From contig JABTUN010000003.1 of assembly GCA_015075365.1 (NCBI GenBank), positions 124,001 to 188,000 on the forward strand: a DNA stretch of 64,000 bases, in the 5' to 3' direction. The notes beneath the pieces are model-generated. The model did not search any database, was not told the DNA's origin, and saw only the letters and a list, made by a program, of their open reading frames with translations. The stretch comes from Verrucomicrobiaceae bacterium (lineage in GTDB: Bacteria > Verrucomicrobiota > Verrucomicrobiia > Verrucomicrobiales > Verrucomicrobiaceae). This document shows, one piece after another, positions 1 through 8,460 of this stretch (position 1 is its first letter; each line of letters begins with the position of its first letter). Made by a program: the position numbers and the translations under genes.

Positions 1-265
1 CAGGCCCGCGCCCCGCAGGCCAGACATACTTCACCCCAGATACCAAAAACTCTCTCAAAGCCGCCCGCACCGGCAGCGGCATCGTCCGCCCGCTTCCAGC
101 GAGCGGCTTTCGCAGCAAACCCGCCTCCACTGCCCGTGCTACCGCCGAATGCGCCTCCGAGGCGCTCATTTGCAGAGCCGCAGCCAGTCCCGCATACGTC
201 GGAGGAGTCTCCTCCGGAGCTAGGAGCAGTTTGAGCGTGACGAGGATGTCATGAGGCTTGAGCAT
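1..265 (-). CDS. winged-helix (MarR-like) transcriptional regulator, 3' end cut by window edge
   Basis: The reading frame starts at an ATG whose complement is at 263-265 and stays open to base 1, giving about 88 residues. It begins MLKPHDILVTLKLLLAPEE and continues with a helix-turn-helix-like stretch (YAGLAAALQMSASEAHSAVARAVEAG split over two helices) and a wing-like segment ending VSGVKYVWPAGRGP. This pattern, a short N-terminal winged helix followed by a conserved G[VI][KR]Y.[FW]PA.RG segment, is recognisable from a widespread family of small HTH proteins annotated as MarR-like or hypothetical. It is transcribed divergently from the large NTPase gene, with about 35 bp between starts if the NTPase begins at 301. 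It may regulate itself and its neighbour. The C-terminus is outside the window, so a fused domain cannot be excluded. Confidence 0.6.
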   Translation of the reverse strand, partial: MLKPHDILVTLKLLLAPEETPPTYAGLAAALQMSASEAHSAVARAVEAGLLRKPLAGSGRTMPLPVRAALREFLVSGVKYVWPAGRGP

Positions 266-285
266 GCGCGAGAATGTGCTACTAT

Positions 286-302
286 ATTCGCGAATCGCGA
301 AT
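286..302. promoter_or_regulatory. palindrome and direct repeat in a divergent start region
   Basis: The 10-bp perfect palindrome ATTCGCGAAT (286-295) is followed by a second copy of CGCGAAT (296-302), so CGCGAAT occurs twice in tandem. It lies exactly between the divergent starts of the winged-helix gene and the NTPase gene. This is a plausible operator for the neighbouring HTH protein. That role is inferred from position only. Confidence 0.35.
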
Positions 303-3300
303 GTCGAATGCCATTTCCAGCTCTAAGCGCCCTCCCACCGAACCTTGGGTGCGTCTTTGGATGCCCGAAAGGGAATGGGAGCAGCACCGCTGGGTCGATG
401 ACGATTTTCTGCCCATCTACAAAGACGACGATGGCATCGCCGTGATCGAGAAAACTTTGCCCGGCCTCACCCACCTCAGCAATTTGGCTGAAGTCCCCTT
501 TCTCCTCCTCCTCGGACGCCCCGGCTCCGGAAAATCACACGAACTCACAACCGCTGACACAGAAAAATGGTTCGGACCCACTGCCCGGCTCTTCCAAGCC
601 AAAGAAATCGGCTCCGCCCATCCCGCCGACTACCTTTCCAAATTCATTCCGCCAGCCCAGCCCACCCGCATCGTCATCGACGGACTGGATGAGGCCCTGC
701 TCTCGAATCGAAACTTCGTCCTCCAGCTCCGTGCCTGGCTGCGCAGCCAGCTCACGCCTGCCGGACACCCCATTCATCGTCTCGTCATCTCCTGCCGTTG
801 GTCACGCCCCATCGAGCACCTCGCGGATTTGACCTCTCTCTGGCCGAATGACGCCGCCAAGACTTACATCCTCTGTCCGCTGCGTCACTGTGATGTCACT
901 ACCACCCTTCACGACCGCTTTGGCAAAGACGATGCGCAGAAGTTTTGGTCCCAAATGCACGACCGACACCTCCGCCCCGTCGCCTGCTGGCCGCAGGGCT
1001 TGCTTGGACTGCTTGATGGTTTTGAAAAATCCGGACGCCAAAGCATCTCCATCTCCCACGGCGATGCCATCCGCGAACAAGTCCTCGCCCACTGCCACCT
1101 CACCGACTCACCCGAGGACTCACCCCGCTGGGAAACATCGCTCAAGAATGTCTCCTTGCGGCAACGCATCGCAGGCCATGTTGCCGCCGCCATGATCTGG
1201 TCTGGCAAAGCACGCTTTACCCTGAAAGCCTCCGCCGATGACGACACCCTCGGCATCACCGACCTCACCCTTAGCGACGAAGTTTGGCAAAACCAACGCC
1301 ACAGCCTCCAACTCGCAGATTTCGACGACCTCCTGCGTCATAGCCGCCTCTTTCACCAGCTCGGCGACTGCCATGTATTTGAAAGCCAAGTCCATCAAGA
1401 ATGGCTCGCTGCCGACTGGTTGAGCGCCCAAAAGCTCGCCCCCGAACGCCTCAAAATGCTCTTCGGCGCTCAGATCGACGGCCGATGGCGTGTCTTCCCA
1501 GCCTTGCGCTCCGTCGCTGCGTGGCTAGCCCGCGTCGATGATACCTTCCGCACAATCCTGCGCGAGAGCGATCCACTCACCCTCCTCTGGCTTGATGCCG
1601 CCAGTCTCCCGCATGCCGAGCGCGAGGAAATCATAACCGCCCTCCTCGATGCCACTGATAAAGCCAAAGTCGTCGATCCCGCCATCCGCCAAGCCCACCT
1701 CGTCACCCTCACCCATCCCAAAATCGCCGACCAGATTCGCTCCTGGCTCACCCGCACCGATGTGGACGAAGCCTCCCACGAACTCGCTCTCGAAATTGCC
1801 CAAAAAGCCGATCAAGCGGACGCCAAAGACCTTGTTGCTTTCCTTTGGGAAATCTACCCCACGGAATCGGAGTATCTCCAAATCAAGATCGCACGCGTGC
1901 TCCACAGCCTCGCTCGCGAAGGTTACGATGAGCAATGGAAAGCTGTCCTGCGCAAAGAGATACCTGTCGATCTCCACGGTGCGCTACTCGGAGCTGCTTT
2001 GGACATTCTCGTCGTCTCTTCGAATAAAGTTCCTGTCCGCGACGTGCTCGACTGGCTCGTGCCAAGGAAACACATCAGATACCATGAAAAGTATGCTCGC
2101 CATGTGCACGAGCACCTGACCCCAGAAGACCTGCCCGCCACCTTCAATCACCTCGGAAAGCATCCAGACTTCATCCATGACAGCCTGTCCTTTGCCAACG
2201 ACTTGAATGAAGGTGCTCTCAAGCTCGCCGTGCAGCATTTGGACAAGCCCGAAGTATCCACAGCATTTGTGGACTACTGGAACGCCTGCATCATCAAACA
2301 CCGTCACCCGCTTCGAGATGCAAACCAGAGCTGGGATTCCAGAAAGCCCCCTTTCAATGATCCCAACCTGCGTCGTCAGATCATCCCAAAACTCATTCAG
2401 CATTCAGGTTTCGAAAAACACTCCGCACGCAAATGGGCGCTGGCATCCGACTGGTTGGTGGCAGAAGAGGATTTTGAGTGGTGCTTAGACCAATTGGTGT
2501 CCGCAGATGAATCCGTTGCATGGCGCTATGCCCTGCTCATCCAAAGTTTAGTGTATCGCTGTGATATCTCCGGCGCTCACGGGTCCAAACTGAATGCAGC
2601 AGCAGCGAAAAACTCCTTTTTATCCAGCCTGCTGCCTCAGCCTCAAAACGCGGAAACCTTCGTGGAAGCCATCGAACGCAGCATTGCGCAACGACGAGAA
2701 GAAGACCGCCTAGAAGGTGAAAAATTCCAACACCGACAGTCGCAGCGCGAAACTGCCTTCCAGAAACGCCTTCTCGCCTATGCTGAGTCTTGCCAGAAGG
2801 AACATGCCAAAGGTGAAATCGTCTGGCCAGCCGTTCACAGTCTTTTGTCAGCCCGCGAACACGGCATGGCTCCTCACGCGACGGAATTCGGCCCCGAGCA
2901 AAAAATCTGCGAAGGTGAGTCCTGGATGCGTGATGCGGCTCGACGCTACCTTTTCGAGATGCCGCTCGATCAGGCACAAGATGTCCATGAAGGCATCAAC
3001 GGCCTCATGGCCCTCTCAGCCTGTTGGGAGGAGTTTCAGTCCCTAGGTCCGCTCCGCGATGTAATCGCTTCTCGCTGGCTGCCATTGTTCTACAGCACCC
3101 TCTCGTCCTTCGGCGGCCTGGGCACTCCGCCGGAGGGTTTGAGTGTCGAAAATCTCGCCAAACTCTTCCCCCACGAATTTGCCGTCGCTTTCGGCCAAGT
3201 CATTCGCCGCCGTTATCTCTCCAAAGGCTCTCTCGGTGAGCTGCGAAGCATCGAAAACTATTGGAGCACGGCATTGAGCCAGCAATTGCTCGCCATCATC

Positions 3301-4467
3301 ACCGAGGAGGAAATCCAGCCCGAAGGCTTTCCCAACGCCATTCGCGCCTTGGCTCATTTTTCCGAAACAGATGCCATCCAGGCCGGAAACCACTGGCTGG
3401 AACGGCAAAACGCCATCCCAACACCGGATGCCAAAGCCGCCATGCTCGCAGCCTGTGCCTTTCTCGTGAATGGCCGACTCGCCACAGAAGTGCGGGAGCT
3501 TCTCCGGGACAAAAAACTCGTCCGTGAGGCTACCTTCCATGCCACCCACACCATCGACTCCATCACGGACCGTCCTGATTTCTCGGCTTGGCCCTCCTCA
3601 GCCATTCTTGAGCTAGCCAATGCCATCTGGCAGGCATTCCCTGAGATGGATGAAAAGCATTATGGAGGCGGTTTTAGCGGCGTCACCGGCCTCGATCTCG
3701 CCAAAGAGCACCGGGACCACATCACCCAGGAGGCCTCCGCACGCGGCCTGCATGTCGATTTCCCCATTGTGGAAGACGATGACGAGAGACGCACTGCACG
3801 AAGACACCGCACCCGTCACTGGCACCACCATCGTGCCGCCCAGGCTCGCGCCGACGAGGCCCAGCAGCACCTTGATCCCAAATCTTTCTTCCAGTTCACC
3901 TCGCGAACTCACGCGCGGCTCGCTCGCAATGCGGATGAACTGCTCGCTGCCATTATCGAAAGCCTGAAAAAATGGGAATGCAGCCTACTTGCTGGCGATT
4001 GGCACCGGCTTTGGGACATCGCCCCTCAGAAGCCGAAGCATGAGAAGATCATCGCCAAAGAGATGCGCCAATGGCTGAAAAACGAGCTGGATGTGCTTGC
4101 CGAAACAGAGGTCGAACTCGCCAGCGAGGACCGCACGGACATACTGGTGCAGCTTACGCCTCCAGACGCTTCGCAAAAAATCATCACAGTGGTGATTGAG
4201 GTGAAAATCGTCCGCGCGGGCAACAAGCGGGAGCGTGAGACCGCCATGAAGACCCAGCTTCTCAGCTATCTTCAACAACGCCAAGAAACGGAAGGCTGGA
4301 CCCACGGTCTCTATGTCATCGCCTGGACTGCGAAACCAGGTAGCAAGGACGATAGCGCAAACGCCATAGATGCCGCAGCACAGAGTCTGAAACTGCAAGC
4401 CAAACAGCTAAGTCAGCCCCCGTTCACTATTTCCAGTCTGGTTCTGGACTCGAGATTTAGAGGATAA
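301..4467 (+). CDS. NACHT-like STAND NTPase with C-terminal PD-(D/E)XK nuclease-like domain; putative anti-phage defence protein
   Basis: The protein has about 1388 residues. A P-loop GRPGSGKS is at residues 72-79 and a NACHT-type Walker B, IVIDGLDEA, at about 124-132. LVISCRW at about 161-167 fits the sensor strand. A segment around VFESQVHQEWLAADWL matches the position of the conserved hydrophobic stretch that ends the NACHT module. A long helical region of roughly 850 residues follows, probably HEAT/TPR-like repeats for target sensing. The last 120 residues contain RTDI (D1280), VIEVK (E1300, K1302) and QLLSY (Q1319, Y1323). This is the D...ExK...QxxxY arrangement of RecB/Cas4-type PD-(D/E)XK nucleases. 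STAND NTPases with nuclease effectors are known anti-phage proteins (the Avs group), but their nuclease is usually N-terminal; here it is C-terminal. I chose the ATG at 301 over 274 because it leaves room for the divergent promoters. Defence is inferred, not shown. Confidence 0.7.
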   Translation: MSNAISSSKRPPTEPWVRLWMPEREWEQHRWVDDDFLPIYKDDDGIAVIEKTLPGLTHLSNLAEVPFLLLLGRPGSGKSHELTTADTEKWFGPTARLFQAKEIGSAHPADYLSKFIPPAQPTRIVIDGLDEALLSNRNFVLQLRAWLRSQLTPAGHPIHRLVISCRWSRPIEHLADLTSLWPNDAAKTYILCPLRHCDVTTTLHDRFGKDDAQKFWSQMHDRHLRPVACWPQGLLGLLDGFEKSGRQSISISHGDAIREQVLAHCHLTDSPEDSPRWETSLKNVSLRQRIAGHVAAAMIWSGKARFTLKASADDDTLGITDLTLSDEVWQNQRHSLQLADFDDLLRHSRLFHQLGDCHVFESQVHQEWLAADWLSAQKLAPERLKMLFGAQIDGRWRVFPALRSVAAWLARVDDTFRTILRESDPLTLLWLDAASLPHAEREEIITALLDATDKAKVVDPAIRQAHLVTLTHPKIADQIRSWLTRTDVDEASHELALEIAQKADQADAKDLVAFLWEIYPTESEYLQIKIARVLHSLAREGYDEQWKAVLRKEIPVDLHGALLGAALDILVVSSNKVPVRDVLDWLVPRKHIRYHEKYARHVHEHLTPEDLPATFNHLGKHPDFIHDSLSFANDLNEGALKLAVQHLDKPEVSTAFVDYWNACIIKHRHPLRDANQSWDSRKPPFNDPNLRRQIIPKLIQHSGFEKHSARKWALASDWLVAEEDFEWCLDQLVSADESVAWRYALLIQSLVYRCDISGAHGSKLNAAAAKNSFLSSLLPQPQNAETFVEAIERSIAQRREEDRLEGEKFQHRQSQRETAFQKRLLAYAESCQKEHAKGEIVWPAVHSLLSAREHGMAPHATEFGPEQKICEGESWMRDAARRYLFEMPLDQAQDVHEGINGLMALSACWEEFQSLGPLRDVIASRWLPLFYSTLSSFGGLGTPPEGLSVENLAKLFPHEFAVAFGQVIRRRYLSKGSLGELRSIENYWSTALSQQLLAIITEEEIQPEGFPNAIRALAHFSETDAIQAGNHWLERQNAIPTPDAKAAMLAACAFLVNGRLATEVRELLRDKKLVREATFHATHTIDSITDRPDFSAWPSSAILELANAIWQAFPEMDEKHYGGGFSGVTGLDLAKEHRDHITQEASARGLHVDFPIVEDDDERRTARRHRTRHWHHHRAAQARADEAQQHLDPKSFFQFTSRTHARLARNADELLAAIIESLKKWECSLLAGDWHRLWDIAPQKPKHEKIIAKEMRQWLKNELDVLAETEVELASEDRTDILVQLTPPDASQKIITVVIEVKIVRAGNKRERETAMKTQLLSYLQQRQETEGWTHGLYVIAWTAKPGSKDDSANAIDAAAQSLKLQAKQLSQPPFTISSLVLDSRFRG

Positions 4468-4499
4468 ACACAACGTCGGCCTCCACGAGCTTCCCACCG

Positions 4500-5858
4500 T
4501 TATCCCAACATTACCGGATCACCAAACAGCGTGAAGTGTCCGGCCTCCTTGATGCGGACTTTGAAGATCTCGCCGGTGTGGCGCGCGGGGTTGCCGTCGA
4601 AGACGACGATGCGGTTGCTGCCGGTGCGGCCGGTGAGGCGCTCGGAATTGGTCTTGCTGGGGCCTTCGCAGAGGATCTCGACGTCTTTGCCGACGAGCGC
4701 GTCATACATCGGCAGGGCGATGCTGTTGACGAGCGCGAGGAGGTCTTGATTGCGCTCTTCTTTGACCTTTTCGGGCACTTGCAGGGCGTCCTCCATCTCG
4801 GCGGCGGGCGTGCCGCGGCGTTTGGAGTAGCGGAAGACGAAGGCATTGTCGAAGCGCAGCTTTTCAAACAGGGCGCGTGTCTCCAAATAATGCTCCTCGG
4901 TCTCGCCGGGGAATCCGACGATGACATCGGTGGTTACGGCGATGCCGGGACGAGCGGCGCGGATACGCTCGATGAGATCGATGAACTTCGCCGTCGAATA
5001 AGGCCGGTGCATGCGCTTCAAAATGGCATCGCTGCCGCTTTGCACGGGCAGGTGCACGTGCTCGGCGAGTTTGGGCAGGTAGGTGAAGGCCTCGATGAGG
5101 TCCTTTTTGTAGCCGATGGGATGCGGACTTGTGAAACGGATGCGCTGGATGCCGGGAACCTCATGCACGGCCTCCAAAAGCTGCACGAAGGGGCTTTTGC
5201 CATCGACGACGGGGAATTCGTGCCTGCCGTAGAGATTCACGATCTGGCCGAGCAGCGTGACTTCCTTCACGCCGCGATCGGCGAGGCGTTTCACCTCCTC
5301 CACGATGTCGGCGATGGGGCGGCCGCGTTCCTCGCCGCGGGTGTAGGGCACGATGCAGAAGGTGCACTTCATGTTGCAGCCCTGCATGATGCTCACGAAA
5401 GCGCTGGCCTGCTTTTCCTTCAGCGTGTGGTCGCGGATGGTGTTTTGCGACTGCTCCTCCTCCTCGACATCGACGATGGAGAAGCGCTCGTCGTCCATGA
5501 GCGTGGCCTCCTTCTTGCGGATGATCTCATCGACGTAATCGACGACGCGGTGATACTTCTGCGTGCCGACGACGAGATCGACGCTGGCCTTGTCCACCAG
5601 CTCGCTGCCGCGGCTCTGAGCCATGCAGCCCATGAAGCCGGTGACGAGCGGGATGCGCCGGCGGCGCACCATGCCCATCTTGCCCAGTGCCTTCTGCTCC
5701 GCCTGATCCCGCACGGAGCAGGTGTTGATCAAAACCACATCCGCGTCCGTATCGGTCGCCGTCATGGTATAGCCGCGCTCGACGAACATCTGCGACACCT
5801 GCTCGGTGTCGCGCTCGTTCATCTGGCAGCCGTAGGTTTTGATGTGGACGCGGGGCAT
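4500..5858 (-). CDS. miaB: tRNA-2-methylthio-N6-dimethylallyladenosine synthase MiaB
   Basis: A radical-SAM methylthiotransferase that adds the 2-methylthio group to i6A37 of tRNAs reading UNN codons. The N-terminal UPF0004 domain carries the three auxiliary cluster cysteines C11 (YGCQMNERD), C47 (NTCSVR) and C78 (GFMGCMAQ). The radical-SAM motif CNMKCTFC gives C161, C165 and C168, followed by the family signature VPYTRGEERGRP. The C-terminus is a TRAM domain. The length of 452 aa is normal. The start chosen is MPRVHIKTYG. An upstream in-frame ATG would add 34 residues unlike the family, so it was rejected. miaA, which makes its substrate, lies at 27.5 kb. Confidence 0.95.
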   Translation of the reverse strand: MPRVHIKTYGCQMNERDTEQVSQMFVERGYTMTATDTDADVVLINTCSVRDQAEQKALGKMGMVRRRRIPLVTGFMGCMAQSRGSELVDKASVDLVVGTQKYHRVVDYVDEIIRKKEATLMDDERFSIVDVEEEEQSQNTIRDHTLKEKQASAFVSIMQGCNMKCTFCIVPYTRGEERGRPIADIVEEVKRLADRGVKEVTLLGQIVNLYGRHEFPVVDGKSPFVQLLEAVHEVPGIQRIRFTSPHPIGYKKDLIEAFTYLPKLAEHVHLPVQSGSDAILKRMHRPYSTAKFIDLIERIRAARPGIAVTTDVIVGFPGETEEHYLETRALFEKLRFDNAFVFRYSKRRGTPAAEMEDALQVPEKVKEERNQDLLALVNSIALPMYDALVGKDVEILCEGPSKTNSERLTGRTGSNRIVVFDGNPARHTGEIFKVRIKEAGHFTLFGDPVMLG

Positions 5859-5949
5859 TGGGGGCAGGGAGAGTAGCTTCCGGGGACAAAATGACAACCC
5901 GGAGGATTTCATCGACAAAGCCGGTGCCGGATGACAAACTGGGCCAGTC

Positions 5950-6522
5950 ATGGTCAACACCGTCTTGGAATCTCACGAAGCACGCGAACGCGTTTTGCCG
6001 CTCAGCGTTCGGGCTTACCATGATCTCGCTGAGCGTGGGCTCATCACCGAGAGAGCGGAACTGCTGCGCGGAGTCATCTTTGAAAAAATGCCCAAATCAC
6101 GTTTTCATGTCCGCCTTGTCCGCTATTTGGAGGCATTGTTGCGTCAGCAGCTCCCAGCGGAATTTCTTCTTCAAAAAGAGGATCCCATCACATGCGTGGA
6201 TTCTGAGCCCGAGCCGGATTTGGCCGTCATTCGGGGGGGGGAGTCTGATTTTGCCCATCAGCATCCAGACACCGCCGAGTTTATCATCGAAGTCGCCGTG
6301 TCCACAATCGACACGGATCGCTCCAAGGCTGAAATTTATGCGGAGGCCGGAGTGAAGGAATACTGGCTCGTGGATACGGAAGGCCGCTGCGTGGAGATAT
6401 ACCGTCAGCCGACCTCCGGCGGCTATCAGCAGCATGATGTCGTCAGCTCGCGGGCACAGAGTTCAACTATTCCCTCATTCTGCCTGGATGTGGCAGCGAT
6501 GTTCGCAGAGATCACGCCTTGA
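5950..6522 (+). CDS. Uma2-family (DUF820) putative restriction endonuclease-like protein
   Basis: A 190-aa protein with the Uma2/DUF820 layout. It has an N-terminal Y-H-x-L-A-E-x-G-L-I segment, then ELLRGVIFEKMP, then the PD-(D/E)XK-like core with EPEPDLAVI (D at about 94) and FIIEVAVST (E at about 115). SKAEIYAEAGVKEYWLVD and VEIYRQP follow. The family has an endonuclease-like fold but no well-established cellular role, and is typically amplified in genomes with many accessory genes. A run of nine G residues (6233-6241) lies inside the coding sequence. The 3' end overlaps the convergent RidA gene by 11 bp. Confidence 0.85.
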   Translation: MVNTVLESHEARERVLPLSVRAYHDLAERGLITERAELLRGVIFEKMPKSRFHVRLVRYLEALLRQQLPAEFLLQKEDPITCVDSEPEPDLAVIRGGESDFAHQHPDTAEFIIEVAVSTIDTDRSKAEIYAEAGVKEYWLVDTEGRCVEIYRQPTSGGYQQHDVVSSRAQSSTIPSFCLDVAAMFAEITP

Positions 6523-6952
6523 TCTCAAAGATGGCCTCGACCTCGACGGCGGCCCCGGTCGGGAGCTGGGCGAAGCCTAGGGCGCTGCGGGCGTGATAGC
6601 CATCGCCTTCCTTGCCGAAGATTTCGTGCAGGAGGTCGCTGCAGCCGTTGATGACGAGGTGCTGGTCGCTGTAGTCGAGCGTGGAGTTCACGCAGCCGAG
6701 CACTTTGATGACTTTGAGGCCGTCGAGCGTGCCGTGGGTGTCCCAGACGGAGCGCAGCACTTTTTCCGCGCAGTTCTTCGCGGCCTTGTAGCCATCCTCG
6801 GTCTTCAAATCGGCTCCCAGCTTGCCTTTGAGGTCGCTAACATGGCCGGACGTGAGGAGCTGGTTGCCGCTGCGGATGCAGAGGTTGAGGTAGCCGGGGG
6901 CTTGCTTGGTGAAGGTGAGGCCAAGGGATTCTGCTTTTTGCTGGGGAGTCAT
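6512..6952 (-). CDS. RidA family (YjgF/YER057c/UK114) protein
   Basis: A 146-aa protein starting MTPQQKAESLGL with the features of the longer RidA subgroup: IRSGNQLLTSGHVSD, VLRSVWDTHGTLDGL, VLGCVNSTLDYSDQHLVINGCSDLL and a terminal HARSALGFAQLPTGAAVEVEA. RidA proteins hydrolyse reactive enamine/imine intermediates released by PLP enzymes such as threonine dehydratase. The conserved arginine is present in the HARSALGF segment. The start at 6952 was chosen because the 25 residues upstream derive from low-complexity intergenic sequence. A threonine-dehydratase-like gene is present at 13.2 kb but is not linked to it. The substrate of this member is unknown. Confidence 0.85.
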   Translation of the reverse strand: MTPQQKAESLGLTFTKQAPGYLNLCIRSGNQLLTSGHVSDLKGKLGADLKTEDGYKAAKNCAEKVLRSVWDTHGTLDGLKVIKVLGCVNSTLDYSDQHLVINGCSDLLHEIFGKEGDGYHARSALGFAQLPTGAAVEVEAIFEIKA

Positions 6953-7072
6953 GGTTGGATGCTGCGTTTCAAGTTTCAGGTTCCAAGTTTCACGTTGGAG
7001 GAGCCAGATAACGTCCGCCGGGGTCATTTTTCAATTTTCAGTTCTTCATTTTCAGTTTTCAATCCGCACACC

Positions 7073-8440
7073 ATGAAACGCCTGTTTTTCGCCCTGGCCG
7101 CCTTTTGCGCGCCTCTTCACGCCGCTTTGCCGGATTTGAAGGTGGCGGAGGATCACCGGCATCTGGCGACAAGTGATGGGAAGCCGTTCTTTTTGCTCGG
7201 GGACACGGCGTGGGAGCTGTTTCACCGGCTCACGCGGGAGGAAACGGAGTTGTATTTGAAAAACCGCGCGGACAAGGGCTTCAACACGATCCTGGCCGTG
7301 GCGCTGGCGGAGTTTGAGTTCGACAAACCGAATGCCTACGGCGAGCTGCCGCTTGAAAACAACGATCCGACGAAGCCACGCGACGCCTACTTTCAGCATG
7401 TCGATTGGGTGATCGACAAGGCGGCCTCGCTCGGCCTCTACACGGCTCTTTTGCCGACCTGGGGCGACAAATGGAACAAGAAGTGGGGCAAGGGGCCGGA
7501 GATCTTCACGCCGGAGAACGCGGCGACCTACTGCGAGTGGCTGGCGCGGCGCTACAAGGACAAACCCATCATTTGGGTGCTCGGCGGAGATCGTCCCGTC
7601 GAAAACGACACGCACCGCGCCATCATCCGCGCCATGGCAGCCGGGTTAAGGAAGGGCGACGGCGGCAGGCACCTCATCACCTACCACCCGAAGGGCGGCG
7701 CGAACTCCTCCGACTACTGGCCCGACGAGCCGTGGCTCGACTTCCACATGTTTCAAAGCGGCCACAGTCATCGCGCGAAGCCGAACTACGACATGAACGC
7801 GAAGAACCTCGCGCTGAAGCCCCTCAAGCCCACCCTTGATGGTGAGCCGTGTTACGAAGACCATCCCGTGCGCAGCCTCATGAAGGACAAGAAGCCCACG
7901 GAATGGTTCGACGACTACGACGTGCGCCGCGCCGCATGGTGGAGCGTCCTCAGCGGTGCCTGCGGCCACGTCTATGGCACGCACAGCGTGTGGCAATTCC
8001 ACGACCTCGACAAACGCCAGCAGCAGACCGATGCACGCACACCGTGGCAAAAGGCGCTCGACCTGCCCGGCGCGACGCAGATGGGCGTGATGAAAAAGTT
8101 CATCGAAGGGCTCGACTGGACGGAGCTGCGGCGGGATGACGCGTTTGTGCAGGGCGTGCCGCCAGCGGACCCGGCGAGGCGACCCATGGCCGCAATCGCC
8201 GAAGGCCGCACATGGGCTGTTGTGTATGTGCCGGCGGGCAATGAGTCCGTGACTCTGGAGACCAAACGTCTCAGATCCGAGGGAGGCAATGTGCATGCAA
8301 CGGCCTTCGATCCGGCGACTGGAGCCGAGCTTGGGCGCATCAAGCATGACCGCCATGTTTTTTCGCTCTCCAACATCGAGCCCAAAAGCAGCCGCTGGCC
8401 AGGGGACTGGGTTTTGCTGATTCGCGGGGTGAAATCGTAA
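7073..8440 (+). CDS. secreted DUF4038 / collagen-binding-like glycoside hydrolase
   Basis: A 455-aa protein with a Sec signal peptide (MKRLFFALAAFCAPLHA, then ALPDL). The catalytic region begins with the DUF4038 signature GKPFFLLGDTAWELFHRL and continues YLKNRADKGFNTIL. Further matches are TWGDKWNKKWGKGP and IIWVLGGDRPVE, typical of the (beta/alpha)8 barrel of this family, with candidate acid residues in the GGDRP and LDGEPCYED segments. The last 90 residues match the small beta domain called putative collagen-binding domain (PF12904 type): AFDPATGAELG and GDWVLLI. Such enzymes occur in polysaccharide-degrading Verrucomicrobia and Bacteroidetes. The start follows an AT-rich leader and is divergent from the RidA gene. 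The exact sugar substrate cannot be read from sequence. Confidence 0.85.
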   Translation: MKRLFFALAAFCAPLHAALPDLKVAEDHRHLATSDGKPFFLLGDTAWELFHRLTREETELYLKNRADKGFNTILAVALAEFEFDKPNAYGELPLENNDPTKPRDAYFQHVDWVIDKAASLGLYTALLPTWGDKWNKKWGKGPEIFTPENAATYCEWLARRYKDKPIIWVLGGDRPVENDTHRAIIRAMAAGLRKGDGGRHLITYHPKGGANSSDYWPDEPWLDFHMFQSGHSHRAKPNYDMNAKNLALKPLKPTLDGEPCYEDHPVRSLMKDKKPTEWFDDYDVRRAAWWSVLSGACGHVYGTHSVWQFHDLDKRQQQTDARTPWQKALDLPGATQMGVMKKFIEGLDWTELRRDDAFVQGVPPADPARRPMAAIAEGRTWAVVYVPAGNESVTLETKRLRSEGGNVHATAFDPATGAELGRIKHDRHVFSLSNIEPKSSRWPGDWVLLIRGVKS

Positions 8441-8460
8441 CACCAAAGCTTGCCGGCCGC

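Noticed and set aside
6593..7072. N-terminal extension of the DUF4038 protein
   Set aside because: The upstream part of that open frame is antisense to the RidA gene. The internal ATG at 7073 starts a proper signal peptide.
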